Shown: positions 1 to 6,964, numbered from the stretch's first letter. The stretch: 7,042 nucleotides of DNA from an uncultured Lachnospiraceae bacterium (GCA_947565255.1 CANOFI010000123.1:1-7042), one strand, 5' to 3'. Made by a program: numbers and translations. The notes: a model not told the origin generated them from the letters alone.

Positions 1-29
1 TCACATATGACGCCGATGATTCGGGTCAG

Positions 30-542
30 TCAATATTCCAATGAATCCAGATATGTGACGTCCTCGCTGCCGCGGGATAATCCGGTAATACCGGTACGGG
101 CAAGCTCCAGAATCTCGTATTCCGACAACAGCTTTAAAAATGCGTCCAGCTTTGACTGGTCGCCTGTCAGTTCCATGACCATGGAATCCTCTGACACATC
201 CACAATTTTTGCACGGAAAATATCGGTCACGGAAATGACCTCCTGACGCTGTCCGGCATCTACGCGGATTTTTACCAGAATCAGCTCCTTGCATACAGAC
301 CTGCCCGGCTCCAGCTTTTTAATCTCTATCACATCTTCCTGCTTGCGAAGCTGCTTTTCAATCTGTTCAATAATCTGTCTGTCCCCTGTTACAACAACCG
401 TCATGCGGGAATACCTGTCATCTGCCGTCACACCCACTGTCAGGCTGTCAATGTTATAGCCGCGGCGGCTGAACATACCCGCAAGCCGGCTTAAGACACC
501 GGATGTATTATCTACCAACATGGAAAATACGGTTCTGTGCAT
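30..542 (-). CDS. ilvN: Acetolactate synthase small (regulatory) subunit
   Basis: This is the regulatory subunit of acetohydroxyacid synthase, which with the large subunit makes acetolactate or acetohydroxybutyrate in valine, leucine and isoleucine synthesis; it raises activity and confers valine feedback. From the ATG at 542 it is 170 aa, normal for the family. An N-terminal ACT domain covers about residues 4-75 (LVDNTSGVLSRLAG, RRGYNIDSLTVG, SRMT) and the C-terminal small-subunit domain about 84-158 (ELILVKI, IFRAKIVDV, KLDAFL, ELARTGITGLSRG). N12, G15 and N30 line up with the valine-site residues of E. coli IlvH, so feedback sensitivity is inferred. An in-frame GTG at 551 and TTG at 548 are alternative starts. 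I prefer ATG 542 because it aligns with typical IlvN N-termini and has AGG 8 nt upstream; GTG 551 has GAGG 7 nt upstream. The catalytic ilvB gene is not adjacent; the upstream neighbour is a homocysteine methyltransferase. Confidence 0.95.
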   Translation of the reverse strand: MHRTVFSMLVDNTSGVLSRLAGMFSRRGYNIDSLTVGVTADDRYSRMTVVVTGDRQIIEQIEKQLRKQEDVIEIKKLEPGRSVCKELILVKIRVDAGQRQEVISVTDIFRAKIVDVSEDSMVMELTGDQSKLDAFLKLLSEYEILELARTGITGLSRGSEDVTYLDSLEY

Positions 543-579
543 TTTCAACACCTGCCTTCCTCAAAATCTGTCATTCTTC

Positions 580-607
580 ATTTTAACACATTTCCGATGG
601 TTGTCAA
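580..607 (-). promoter_or_regulatory. Sigma-70/sigma-A type promoter for ilvN
   Basis: On the minus strand a perfect -35 box TTGACA (607-602) is followed after 16 nt by TAAAAT (585-580), five of six matches to the -10 consensus. Transcription would start near 573, giving a leader of about 30 nt before ATG 542, with the ribosome binding region GAGGAAGGCAGG inside it. Such a short leader leaves no room for a T-box or leader-peptide attenuator. The -35 box sits in a short TTGT-TG-ACAA dyad that could be an operator, but this is weak. The promoter lies in the gap after the homocysteine methyltransferase gene, so ilvN can be transcribed independently of it. Confidence 0.7.
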
Positions 608-630
608 CAATATACACAAAAATTTTCCAG

Positions 631-1926
631 TCAGACAAAAATTCCGCCGTAATGTTCTGCCAGCTGTCTGCGTTTTTCAGAAACCGTTTCCGTTTTTAGA
701 ATTCCCGCGCGTCCGGGATAATAGCGAAGGGCTGCCTCCAGAACCTCATCCTCCTCCACATCAAAGATAAGCGGTTTCGAGGCCGCAGAGACAACCTGCT
801 CCACAACCGCCCTTATCGCTTTTACCGGCTGCTCTGTCCCATCCACACAGATACAGACTGCCTCCGCACCCATATCTTCCGCCTCATCTATCCAGTCAAA
901 AATACTGTCAAAGTCTTCCCCGTTCCATTCCCCAATCAGTTCCGGATGTTCCCTTGTGCTTATTTTTGCTGTCACAGTCTGTTCGTTCCATTCTATGCTC
1001 ATCCGCTCTGACGTCAGAATGACCCTGTTCTGCTCCGTTTTCAGAACTGGTGTTCGATTTTCTGACAACTTCTTTATATTTTGTATAAAATCGGGATTTG
1101 TGCCGCAGCAGCCCCCAATCACAGAAGCTCCGGCCCCGACAAGCTCCTTCATACAGTTTGCAAATTCCTCCGCATGCATGCTGTATTCGGTTATTCCCTC
1201 TTTTAAAATGGGCATGCCCGCATTTGGTTTTGCAATCACAGGTCCATTTACCGCCTCCCGCATACTCCTGACAATCCCCGTCATCTGATCCGGGCCGGCG
1301 GAACAGTTCACCCCGACAGCCACTGCCCCGAGACTTTTCATAACAACTGCGGCAGTTTTTGCGTCGGTTCCATACAATGTCCTTCCATCCCCGCCAAAGC
1401 TCATTGTGGCAGCCACCGGAAGAGCGACGCTTTCTTTTGCGGCAATGAGAGCGGCGCGCATTTCCTGCAGATTCATCATGGTTTCCACCACAATCAGATC
1501 TGCCCCGCCCTGTTCCAGTGCAAGCATCTGCTCCTTGTACACCTCAACCAGCTCATCAAAATCAAGTGTCCCTAAGGGCGCCAGCTGCTGTCCCGTCATT
1601 GACACATCGCCGGCAATCCGTGTTTTCCCACCCACAGCCTGCCTTGAAATGGCGACAAGCTGCCGGTTTAAATCCGATACGTTTTCCTCTAATCCGAATT
1701 CTTTTAATTTCAGGCGGTTTGCGCCAAATGTCGGCGCGTACACGATTTCACTCCCCGCCTCCACATACGCCTTCTGCAGATGGACAAGGACCTCCCTGTG
1801 CTCACAAATCCACTGCTCCACACATACACCGGAGGGAAGGCCGTTCTTCTGAAGATAAGAGCCTGTCGCACCGTCCAGCAGCACAACCTTCTGTTCCAGC
1901 AAATCCTCTAACCTTTTCTGTTCCAT
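631..1926 (-). CDS. Homocysteine S-methyltransferase, MetH-like, with truncated pterin-binding tail
   Basis: The protein (431 aa) is predicted to transfer a methyl group to homocysteine, giving methionine in the cytoplasm. Residues about 14-285 form a complete Hcy-binding zinc barrel: DGATGS (18-23), VYAPTFGAN (62-70), GVNCSAGP (205-212) and GGCCGTNP (271-278). Zinc ligands C208, C273 and C274 are present. Residues about 325-431 align by eye with the start of the MetH pterin-binding domain (IGEWNG for IGERTN, FDVEEDEVLEAALRYYPG for the IDSS-to-AYPGK segment, then EHYGG), but the protein stops about halfway through that barrel. The asparagines expected in the DVN and INS motifs are absent (ICVDG, ILKTE), so folate binding looks lost. 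It has no B12 domain, so it is not a complete methionine synthase. The methyl donor is unknown: S-methylmethionine, a corrinoid protein or a separate partner are possible. The start follows AAAGGTGACAGA, a good ribosome binding site. Confidence 0.88.
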   Translation of the reverse strand: MEQKRLEDLLEQKVVLLDGATGSYLQKNGLPSGVCVEQWICEHREVLVHLQKAYVEAGSEIVYAPTFGANRLKLKEFGLEENVSDLNRQLVAISRQAVGGKTRIAGDVSMTGQQLAPLGTLDFDELVEVYKEQMLALEQGGADLIVVETMMNLQEMRAALIAAKESVALPVAATMSFGGDGRTLYGTDAKTAAVVMKSLGAVAVGVNCSAGPDQMTGIVRSMREAVNGPVIAKPNAGMPILKEGITEYSMHAEEFANCMKELVGAGASVIGGCCGTNPDFIQNIKKLSENRTPVLKTEQNRVILTSERMSIEWNEQTVTAKISTREHPELIGEWNGEDFDSIFDWIDEAEDMGAEAVCICVDGTEQPVKAIRAVVEQVVSAASKPLIFDVEEDEVLEAALRYYPGRAGILKTETVSEKRRQLAEHYGGIFV

Positions 1927-1971
1927 TCTGTCACCTTTCCCTTTCTATCCCCTTTTCCTTTTATCTTCTAT

Positions 1972-1993
1972 TAAGCATTTGATAAGCATTTGA
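1972..1993. repeat. Perfect 11-bp tandem duplication
   Basis: The plus-strand unit TAAGCATTTGA occurs twice with no spacer (1972-1982 and 1983-1993). The second copy runs four bases into the end of the 129-bp palindrome, so the duplication marks one boundary of that element. It lies in the leader of the homocysteine methyltransferase gene, about 46 nt upstream of its start. Replication slippage or a footprint of element insertion would both explain it. Confidence 0.8.
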
Positions 1994-2118
1994 GAAACTC
2001 TTATTTCACTGTCAGAGTTTGGGTAATAAATACAAAAATGAAGCGACTTCAAAACGCTTTGGAGCGAAGTTTTTGTATATATTGCACAAACTCGTCACTT
2101 CAAATAAGACTTTCACAA
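1990..2118. repeat. 129-bp imperfect palindrome (MITE-like or structured RNA candidate)
   Basis: Arm 1990-2038 pairs with arm 2070-2118 around a centre at 2054, with no gaps. I count 37 complementary pairs of 49. Perfect blocks are 1999-2006/2102-2109 (plus-strand TCTTATTT), 2015-2021/2087-2093 (GAGTTTG) and 2030-2038/2070-2078 (ATACAAAAA). Six consecutive mismatches at 2009-2014/2094-2099 form an internal loop. The central 31 nt hold two small hairpins, TGAAG-CGA-CTTCA (2039-2051) and CGCT-TTGG-AGCG (2055-2066). The stem is AT-rich and has no GC-rich hairpin followed by a U tract, so it is not a classic terminator. It fills most of the gap between the cysteine desulfurase and homocysteine methyltransferase genes. 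AAGCA occurs at 1984-1988 and 2117-2121, a possible 5-bp target duplication, though the second copy overlaps the arm. A non-autonomous mobile palindrome is my favoured reading. Confidence 0.75.
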
Positions 2119-2153
2119 GCACCTGTTTATTCTCTATTCCTTCCAAACAGCAG

Positions 2154-3311
2154 TCAGTACCGTTTAAATTTTCTGAGAACCGGAAGCAGCGTTTTCAGCT
2201 CCTGCATACAGAACTCTAACTGCTCCTTTGTCGTATCTGCACTGAAACTAAACCGGATGGTGCCCTCCGCCTGCGCTTTGCTAATCCCAATTGCCTCCAG
2301 CGTCGCACTCGCTGTCTTTTTATTCGACGCACAAGCAGAGCCGGATGAAACATAAATCTGGCTTTTTTCCAGCGCATTAAGCAGCACCTGACTGCGCACC
2401 CCGTCAAAACTCGCACTGACAATATGCGGCGCATTGCGCTCGTCCGGATATCCATTAATGCTGACACGCTCTATCCCGCTGAGCTGTTCTATAAAATATT
2501 CCCGCAATTCAAACATATGTTCTATTTTTTCATCAAAATGCTCATACGCCTCAAAAGCCGCCTGTCCCAGCCCCGCAATTCCCGGAACATTTTCCGTACC
2601 GGACCGCAGGTCCCTTTGCTGTCCTCCGCCAAATATAATAGGCCTTATCTTCACTTTATCTTTTATATACAAAAAACCAACTCCCTTTGGTCCGTGGATT
2701 TTATGTCCGCTGACCGATAACAGATCGACTCCCATACGTTTCGGGACCACGGGAAGCTTTCCGAAACCCTGAACAGAATCCGTATGCACGAAGACTCCGG
2801 GGTTTTTCTTTTTTGCTATCTGTGCAATTTCCCTAATGGGCTGCACCGTGCCAATCTCATTGTTGACATGCATAATGGAAACCAGAATGGTCTCCTCGCA
2901 GACGGCCTTTTCTAATTCCTCCAAATCCACACATCCATAGGAATCTGTTGACAGATACGTCACCCGAAACCCCTGCTCCTCCAAATACTGCATTGCACCT
3001 TTCACGGACGCATGTTCAATCTTACTTGTAACCAGATGCATGCCGGAACGCTTGTTCGCCATGGCTGTGCCGATAATAGCAAGATTGTTCGACTCCGTTC
3101 CGCCGGAAGTGAAAATCATTTCATTCTCGTCCGCCTTTAAAATTTTACAAATGCGCTCTTTGGCTGTTTTGATACACTGTTCTGCCTCCCCCCCTTTTTT
3201 GTGCAGGGAAGAAGGGTTCCCATAATCCTCCAGCATCGCCCGGACCACCGCTTCTCTGACGGATTCCGAACACCTTGTTGTCGCCGAATTATCCAGATAT
3301 ACTTCCATCAT
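2154..3311 (-). CDS. Cysteine desulfurase, NifS/IscS family
   Basis: This PLP enzyme converts L-cysteine to alanine and passes the sulfur, as a persulfide, to iron-sulfur cluster or tRNA thiolation partners. The 385-aa protein is a full-length class V aminotransferase fold. It begins VYLDNSATT (4-12), followed by FTSGGTESNN (67-76), H100 in IEHASV, HTDSVQGFGK (176-185), the PLP lysine K204 in SGHKIHGPKG, RSGTEN (236-241), and the catalytic cysteine C327 in SSGSACASNKKTAS, with a long IscS-like loop after it. The start overlaps the rsmE stop by four bases (ATGA); GGAG lies 8 nt upstream, and a second ATG follows immediately. In relatives, as I recall, such a gene is often followed by thiI (tRNA 4-thiouridine synthesis); here the next gene is not thiI, so the sulfur acceptor is unknown. 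I leave out a gene symbol because nifS, iscS and nifZ cannot be separated by eye. Confidence 0.94.
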   Translation of the reverse strand: MMEVYLDNSATTRCSESVREAVVRAMLEDYGNPSSLHKKGGEAEQCIKTAKERICKILKADENEMIFTSGGTESNNLAIIGTAMANKRSGMHLVTSKIEHASVKGAMQYLEEQGFRVTYLSTDSYGCVDLEELEKAVCEETILVSIMHVNNEIGTVQPIREIAQIAKKKNPGVFVHTDSVQGFGKLPVVPKRMGVDLLSVSGHKIHGPKGVGFLYIKDKVKIRPIIFGGGQQRDLRSGTENVPGIAGLGQAAFEAYEHFDEKIEHMFELREYFIEQLSGIERVSINGYPDERNAPHIVSASFDGVRSQVLLNALEKSQIYVSSGSACASNKKTASATLEAIGISKAQAEGTIRFSFSADTTKEQLEFCMQELKTLLPVLRKFKRY

Positions 3312-4057
3312 GTATCACACTCCATTTCCAGCTGCAGCATTATTATGGACAACAGAGCCATTCCCGCCGTTTCTGCGCGGAGCACCCGCCTGCCCAGAGA
3401 AACCGTCTGTATCCCCTGTTCCAGCGCGAGACCTATTTCCTCTTCCTCAAATCCGCCCTCCGGGCCAATCAGAAATCCGGCCGTAATACCTGGCTTTACC
3501 TGTCCTAGAAATGTTTTTAATGTGTGCATGCCCTTTGCCTGTTCATAAGGAATGCATGCCAGATTTCGTTCTCCCGCCAGCAAAAGGGCTTCCTTATAGC
3601 TTACAATCGGATGCACCTGTGGAATTTGTGAGCGTTTTGACTGTTCTGCCGCACTCTGTGCAATCGCATTCCAGCGTTTCTGTTTCGTCTCTTTTTTCCT
3701 GTCATCTAATTTTACAACACAGCGTTTTGTTTCCATCGGGACAATGTCATGTACTCCCAGCTCCACTGCTTTCTGAATAATCCACTCCATCTTATCGCCC
3801 TTTGGCAGTCCCTGAAACAATGTAATTTTTGCCGGAAGTTCATAGCTTTTTCCTGTTTTTCCAATCACCTCAAGCCACACGGCGTCTTCCTCTGACTTTT
3901 GTATGCGGCAGTGATATTCTACGCCGTCTTCATCCGTTACGCTCGCCTCCTCCGACGGTTTCATGCGAAGCACATTTCTCATATGATTCACATCTTTTCC
4001 GGTTATTTTTATGCTGTCCTGCCTTACCTGACTCGCCTGTATAAAAAAATGATGCAT
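3308..4057 (-). CDS. rsmE: 16S rRNA (uracil1498-N3)-methyltransferase
   Basis: RsmE methylates N3 of U1498 in 16S rRNA of the 30S subunit, using S-adenosylmethionine. The 249-aa protein has the usual family length and layout: a PUA-like RNA-binding N-domain (about 1-70, starting MHHFF) and a knotted SPOUT methyltransferase domain (about 74-245). SPOUT-family motifs are QGLPKGDKMEWIIQKAVELG (82-101), SAAEQSKRSQIP (135-146), the SAM-binding IGPEGGF (197-203) and LGRRVLRAETA (221-231). The ATG at 4057 follows GCGGGGATAAA, a ribosome binding site inside the end of prmA. The gap to prmA is a single base and the downstream gene overlaps by four bases, so the three are probably cotranscribed and translationally coupled. 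Confidence 0.96.
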   Translation of the reverse strand: MHHFFIQASQVRQDSIKITGKDVNHMRNVLRMKPSEEASVTDEDGVEYHCRIQKSEEDAVWLEVIGKTGKSYELPAKITLFQGLPKGDKMEWIIQKAVELGVHDIVPMETKRCVVKLDDRKKETKQKRWNAIAQSAAEQSKRSQIPQVHPIVSYKEALLLAGERNLACIPYEQAKGMHTLKTFLGQVKPGITAGFLIGPEGGFEEEEIGLALEQGIQTVSLGRRVLRAETAGMALLSIIMLQLEMECDT

Positions 4058-4058
4058 T

Positions 4059-5012
4059 TTATCCCCGCTTTCTCGCCGTCACACATACCCAGTCACCCTG
4101 CCTGGTAACCTCCACAAGTTCAAATCCGGCATTTTTTACGGCTTTTGTCACTGCCTCTTCTTTTGTGCAGAGAATTCCTGACGAAATGTAAATGCCGTTC
4201 TCCTTTAACCTTGGCGGAACAAACGGCGTCAGCGGAATAATAATGTCTGCCAGAATATTGGCCACAACAATATCCGCACCGTCTCCCGCCTCTTTTTGCA
4301 GCTCTTCGTCCTCCATAATATTCCCGGCGGCAAACCGGCAGGTTTCCTCTGAAAGATTGTTGACGGCTATGTTTTCCCATGACGCTTTCACGGCCTCCGG
4401 ATCCACATCGATACCGAACACCTGTTCTGACCCCAGTTTTGCGGCAACAATGGATAAAATCCCGCTTCCGCAGCCAATGTCCAGCACTTTACAGCCCTTT
4501 TTTACATACTTGTCCAGCTGCCTGATACAGAGCTGGGTCGTCTCATGCTTTCCCGTTCCAAACGCCGTTCCGGGATCGATTTCAACAACCATGCGCCCTT
4601 CTGCTTCCGCCCCCGCTTCTTCCCATGTGGGCTTAATGTAAATATCATCTACTACAAACGGCTTAAAGAATTCCTTCCAATTATTAATCCAGTCGATGTC
4701 CTCCGTCACAGCTGCCTCTATCGTACCCTCGCCGATTTCCGTAAATGCGCGCAGACGTTCTATTTCATCCTGAATTTCCTTTAACAATCCGCTGTGATCC
4801 GACCCCGCCTCCAAAAAGAAACTGACATAGGCCGTGCCGTCATCATCTGGAAGCTTCGGCAGAATATCAATAAACAGCTTCTGCCTGTCCTCCTCCGACA
4901 GCGGAATATTATCTTCTATCTGCACGCCCTCCACTCCTAAATCTGACAGCGCGGCACTTAAAATATCCTCAGCAGCCGTTATTGTTTTGATTGTATATTT
5001 ATCCCATTTCAT
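4059..5012 (-). CDS. prmA: Ribosomal protein L11 methyltransferase
   Basis: PrmA trimethylates ribosomal protein L11 with S-adenosylmethionine. From ATG 5012 the protein is 317 aa, as expected. The N-terminal substrate-recognition domain spans about 1-100 (MKWDKYTIKT), followed by a linker and a Rossmann-fold methyltransferase domain with DPGTAFGTGKHETT (146-159), the SAM loop VLDIGCGSGILSI (176-188), the acidic ribose-binding region GIDVDP (200-205), the PrmA-type ANILADIIIPL (251-261) and a C-terminal QGDW (305-308). An in-frame ATG at 5093 would add 27 residues unlike the family; I reject it because ATG 5012 has AGAAAGGAAAG just upstream and gives the conserved N-terminus. The start overlaps (ATGA) the stop of a short open frame upstream. 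rsmE follows one base after the stop. Confidence 0.96.
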   Translation of the reverse strand: MKWDKYTIKTITAAEDILSAALSDLGVEGVQIEDNIPLSEEDRQKLFIDILPKLPDDDGTAYVSFFLEAGSDHSGLLKEIQDEIERLRAFTEIGEGTIEAAVTEDIDWINNWKEFFKPFVVDDIYIKPTWEEAGAEAEGRMVVEIDPGTAFGTGKHETTQLCIRQLDKYVKKGCKVLDIGCGSGILSIVAAKLGSEQVFGIDVDPEAVKASWENIAVNNLSEETCRFAAGNIMEDEELQKEAGDGADIVVANILADIIIPLTPFVPPRLKENGIYISSGILCTKEEAVTKAVKNAGFELVEVTRQGDWVCVTARKRG

Positions 5013-5137
5013 CGCTTGCTTTCCTTTCTGATTCGCTCTGCCAGATAATTTTGAACATATATTCGATATTGGAGAGGGCCGAAAACCTGCCATGCCATCA
5101 TTTCCAGCCCCCTTCCGACACCCGAATCAAATGTCAC
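5009..5137 (-). CDS. Possible small protein or 3' remnant of a lost gene, coupled to prmA
   Basis: A frame directly after the ABC transporter stop stays open from 5179 to the TGA at 5011-5009, which overlaps the prmA ATG as ATGA. It reads like protein: three tryptophans, an aromatic segment (MMAWQVFGPLQYRIYVQNY) and a basic end (LAERIRKESKR). No ATG lies near the upstream limit. Possible starts are GTG 5137 (42 aa, GGGGA 9 nt upstream), used here, and ATG 5101 (30 aa, behind GGAAGGGGG). I do not recognise the family. It could be a coupled small gene, the 3' end of a former prmA neighbour whose 5' part was replaced by the ABC genes, or chance; a frame this long can arise by chance. The prmA ribosome binding site lies in its last codons. 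Confidence 0.35.
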   Translation of the reverse strand: MTFDSGVGRGLEMMAWQVFGPLQYRIYVQNYLAERIRKESKR

Positions 5138-5179
5138 AATCGTCTGTCCCCAGAGCGTGAATAAGTTTTCGAATATGCT

Positions 5180-6964
5180 CTAGCCCTGCCTCTGTGAGCA
5201 ATACAATTGATAATAATACCCTTTTTTCCCGAGCAGCTCTTCATGCGTTCCGCGCTCCACAATCTGTCCGTCATCCACGTACAATATCTGGTCTGCATTC
5301 TGAATCGTAGACAGACGGTGTGCAATCACAAAAGAGGTTCTTCCCTTCAGAAGCTCCTGCAGCCCCTTTTGCAAGGCAAGTTCTGTTTCCGTATCAATGC
5401 TTGACGTCGCCTCATCCAAAATCAGAATCGCCGGGTCAGCAAGCAGCGCCCTTGCAAAGGAAATTAACTGTCTTTGTCCCACGGACAGCCGGCTGCCACG
5501 CTCGTTGACAAACGTATCATACCCGTTTTCCATTTTGCTGATAAATTCATGGGCGCACACAACCGCCGCTGCGCGCTCTACCTCCTCGTCCGCCGCATCC
5601 AGCTTTCCGTAACGGATGTTGTCCCGGATGGAGCCGGAAAATATAAAGCTGTCCTGCAGCATCACACCCATCTGCTTTCTCAGTGAACGGATTGTCACAT
5701 CCTCGATGTTCACTCCATCCACATAAACCGCGCCGGAACCCACATTATAAAAACGGCTCAGCAAGTTGATAATCGTTGTTTTTCCGGCGCCGGTCGGTCC
5801 CACAATGGCACAGGTTTCCCCTTTTTTTACAAGCAGGCTGACATGGTCTAACACCGGTATCCCATCTTCATAGGCAAAGCACACATCCCGGAATTCCACC
5901 TCTCCCTGAATCGGCGGCATTTCCACGGCATCGTCACGGTCTTTCACTTCCACGGGCTCATCAATCGTTTCAAAAATCATCTCAAGATAGGCGATGGCTG
6001 TCAGAAGGGAATTATAAAAATTTCCCAGGTTTGTAATCGGAGTCCAGAACCGGCTGATATAGCTGGTAAATGCAATAATTGCACCGACGCTTATGGACGC
6101 AGAATCGCTGCGGAGCAGATTCACTCCCATTACGTACACAAGAGAGGTTGTCACCACCGATATGAAATCTACAGATGGCGGCAGAATCAGGTTAAATTTG
6201 ATTGCATGAAGCCACGCTTTTCTATAATTCCCGCTCAGGCGGTTAAAGATACCTGTATTTTCCTGCTCCCGCACAAAGGACTGTGTCACTTTGATTCCAT
6301 TGATACTCTCCGCAATATACGCATTTAAATTGGACTGTTTGCTGCTGGCATTCTGCCATGCCTCCCGCTGCTTTTTCTTCACCAGAAATACAATGCCGAA
6401 CAGAACCGGCAAGCCGCACAGGCACACAAGCGTAAAGCTCCAGTTTACATAAAACATATATCCCATTATGACAAACAGACTGATTAAATCTACAATCGTA
6501 TTAACCAGGCCATTTGACAGCAAATCACTTAAATTGTTGACATAATTCACCAGCCTGACCTGAATCTTCCCGTGGGGCCGGCTGTCATAATAATCAAACG
6601 GCAGCTTTTGCAGCTTATCAAACACATCCGCACGCAAATCCCGTATAATGCTCTGTCCGCTGTACATCATCAGTTTTGTCTTAATGCAGATTACAACAGA
6701 TACATAAACCGCCAGTACAACGGAAATCCCGCAAAGCCTCATGATATGGGGAATTCCCTTTTCCCCCATGGGAATATACACATCAATGATACGCTGAAGA
6801 AAAATCGGAAGAAGCAGAATCGCCGCGCTTGCCGTGACACGGAGTATAAGCGACAAAGCCATTTTTCCCGCATAAGGGCGGATATAATGTCCAAGACGCT
6901 TTACCTGCTCCATGTCAAAATGCTTATTCAATGTCTCGTCTATATCATATTTATTTCTTGCCAC
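5180..6964 (-). CDS. ABC exporter half-transporter (fused permease and ATPase)
   Basis: This 594-aa protein is a type IV ABC exporter subunit that would work in the membrane as a dimer. The transmembrane domain covers about residues 30-330, with hydrophobic spans near 35-60, 78-96, 153-172, 175-195, 262-283 and 292-312. The nucleotide-binding domain follows: Walker A GPTGAGKTT (389-397), Q-loop Q437, signature LSVGQ (493-497, a valine for the usual glycine), Walker B ILILDE (513-518) with catalytic E518, D-loop SSID and switch H549. All catalytic residues of its own site are present. The GTG at 6964 follows GGGAGG 8 nt upstream; the next ATG (residue 18) has no better site. Such proteins often come as heterodimer pairs from adjacent genes; a tail of an upstream gene may be visible at the window edge. 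Substrate unknown: lipid, peptide or drug export are all possible. Confidence 0.93.
   Translation of the reverse strand: MARNKYDIDETLNKHFDMEQVKRLGHYIRPYAGKMALSLILRVTASAAILLLPIFLQRIIDVYIPMGEKGIPHIMRLCGISVVLAVYVSVVICIKTKLMMYSGQSIIRDLRADVFDKLQKLPFDYYDSRPHGKIQVRLVNYVNNLSDLLSNGLVNTIVDLISLFVIMGYMFYVNWSFTLVCLCGLPVLFGIVFLVKKKQREAWQNASSKQSNLNAYIAESINGIKVTQSFVREQENTGIFNRLSGNYRKAWLHAIKFNLILPPSVDFISVVTTSLVYVMGVNLLRSDSASISVGAIIAFTSYISRFWTPITNLGNFYNSLLTAIAYLEMIFETIDEPVEVKDRDDAVEMPPIQGEVEFRDVCFAYEDGIPVLDHVSLLVKKGETCAIVGPTGAGKTTIINLLSRFYNVGSGAVYVDGVNIEDVTIRSLRKQMGVMLQDSFIFSGSIRDNIRYGKLDAADEEVERAAAVVCAHEFISKMENGYDTFVNERGSRLSVGQRQLISFARALLADPAILILDEATSSIDTETELALQKGLQELLKGRTSFVIAHRLSTIQNADQILYVDDGQIVERGTHEELLGKKGYYYQLYCSQRQG

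Noticed and set aside
1..29. Start of a gene after ilvN, such as ilvC.
   Set aside because: Only 29 bases are visible, with no ribosome binding site or recognisable codons.
608..648. CodY-like site or terminator between the homocysteine methyltransferase stop and ilvN.
   Set aside because: The best 15-mer I found matches the CodY consensus at only about half its positions, and no stable hairpin is present.
2076..2103. Minus-strand promoter TTGAAG-16-TATATA inside the palindrome, able to drive the homocysteine methyltransferase.
   Set aside because: Each box matches only four of six consensus bases, in an AT-rich palindrome where such matches are expected.
2123..2150. Hairpin CTGTTT/AAACAG after the cysteine desulfurase as a terminator.
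   Set aside because: Only a 6-bp AT-rich stem with a 16-nt loop and no following U-run.
1927..2153. A SAM (S-box) or other riboswitch upstream of the homocysteine methyltransferase.
   Set aside because: No S-box core or terminator hairpin with U-tract is visible; the fold is a simple long palindrome.
5013..5093. A 27-residue N-terminal extension of PrmA from ATG 5093.
   Set aside because: The extension is unlike the family, and ATG 5012 has a good ribosome binding site and the conserved MKW start.
5127..5230. A second minus frame across the ABC stop reads LLTEAGLEHIRKLIHALG and could be a regulator-like tail or a frameshift extension of the ABC protein.
   Set aside because: It overlaps the true ABC C-terminus in another frame, has no start or in-phase slippery heptamer, and ends at 5127. 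The ABC protein already ends at the usual place after YYYQLYCSQ.
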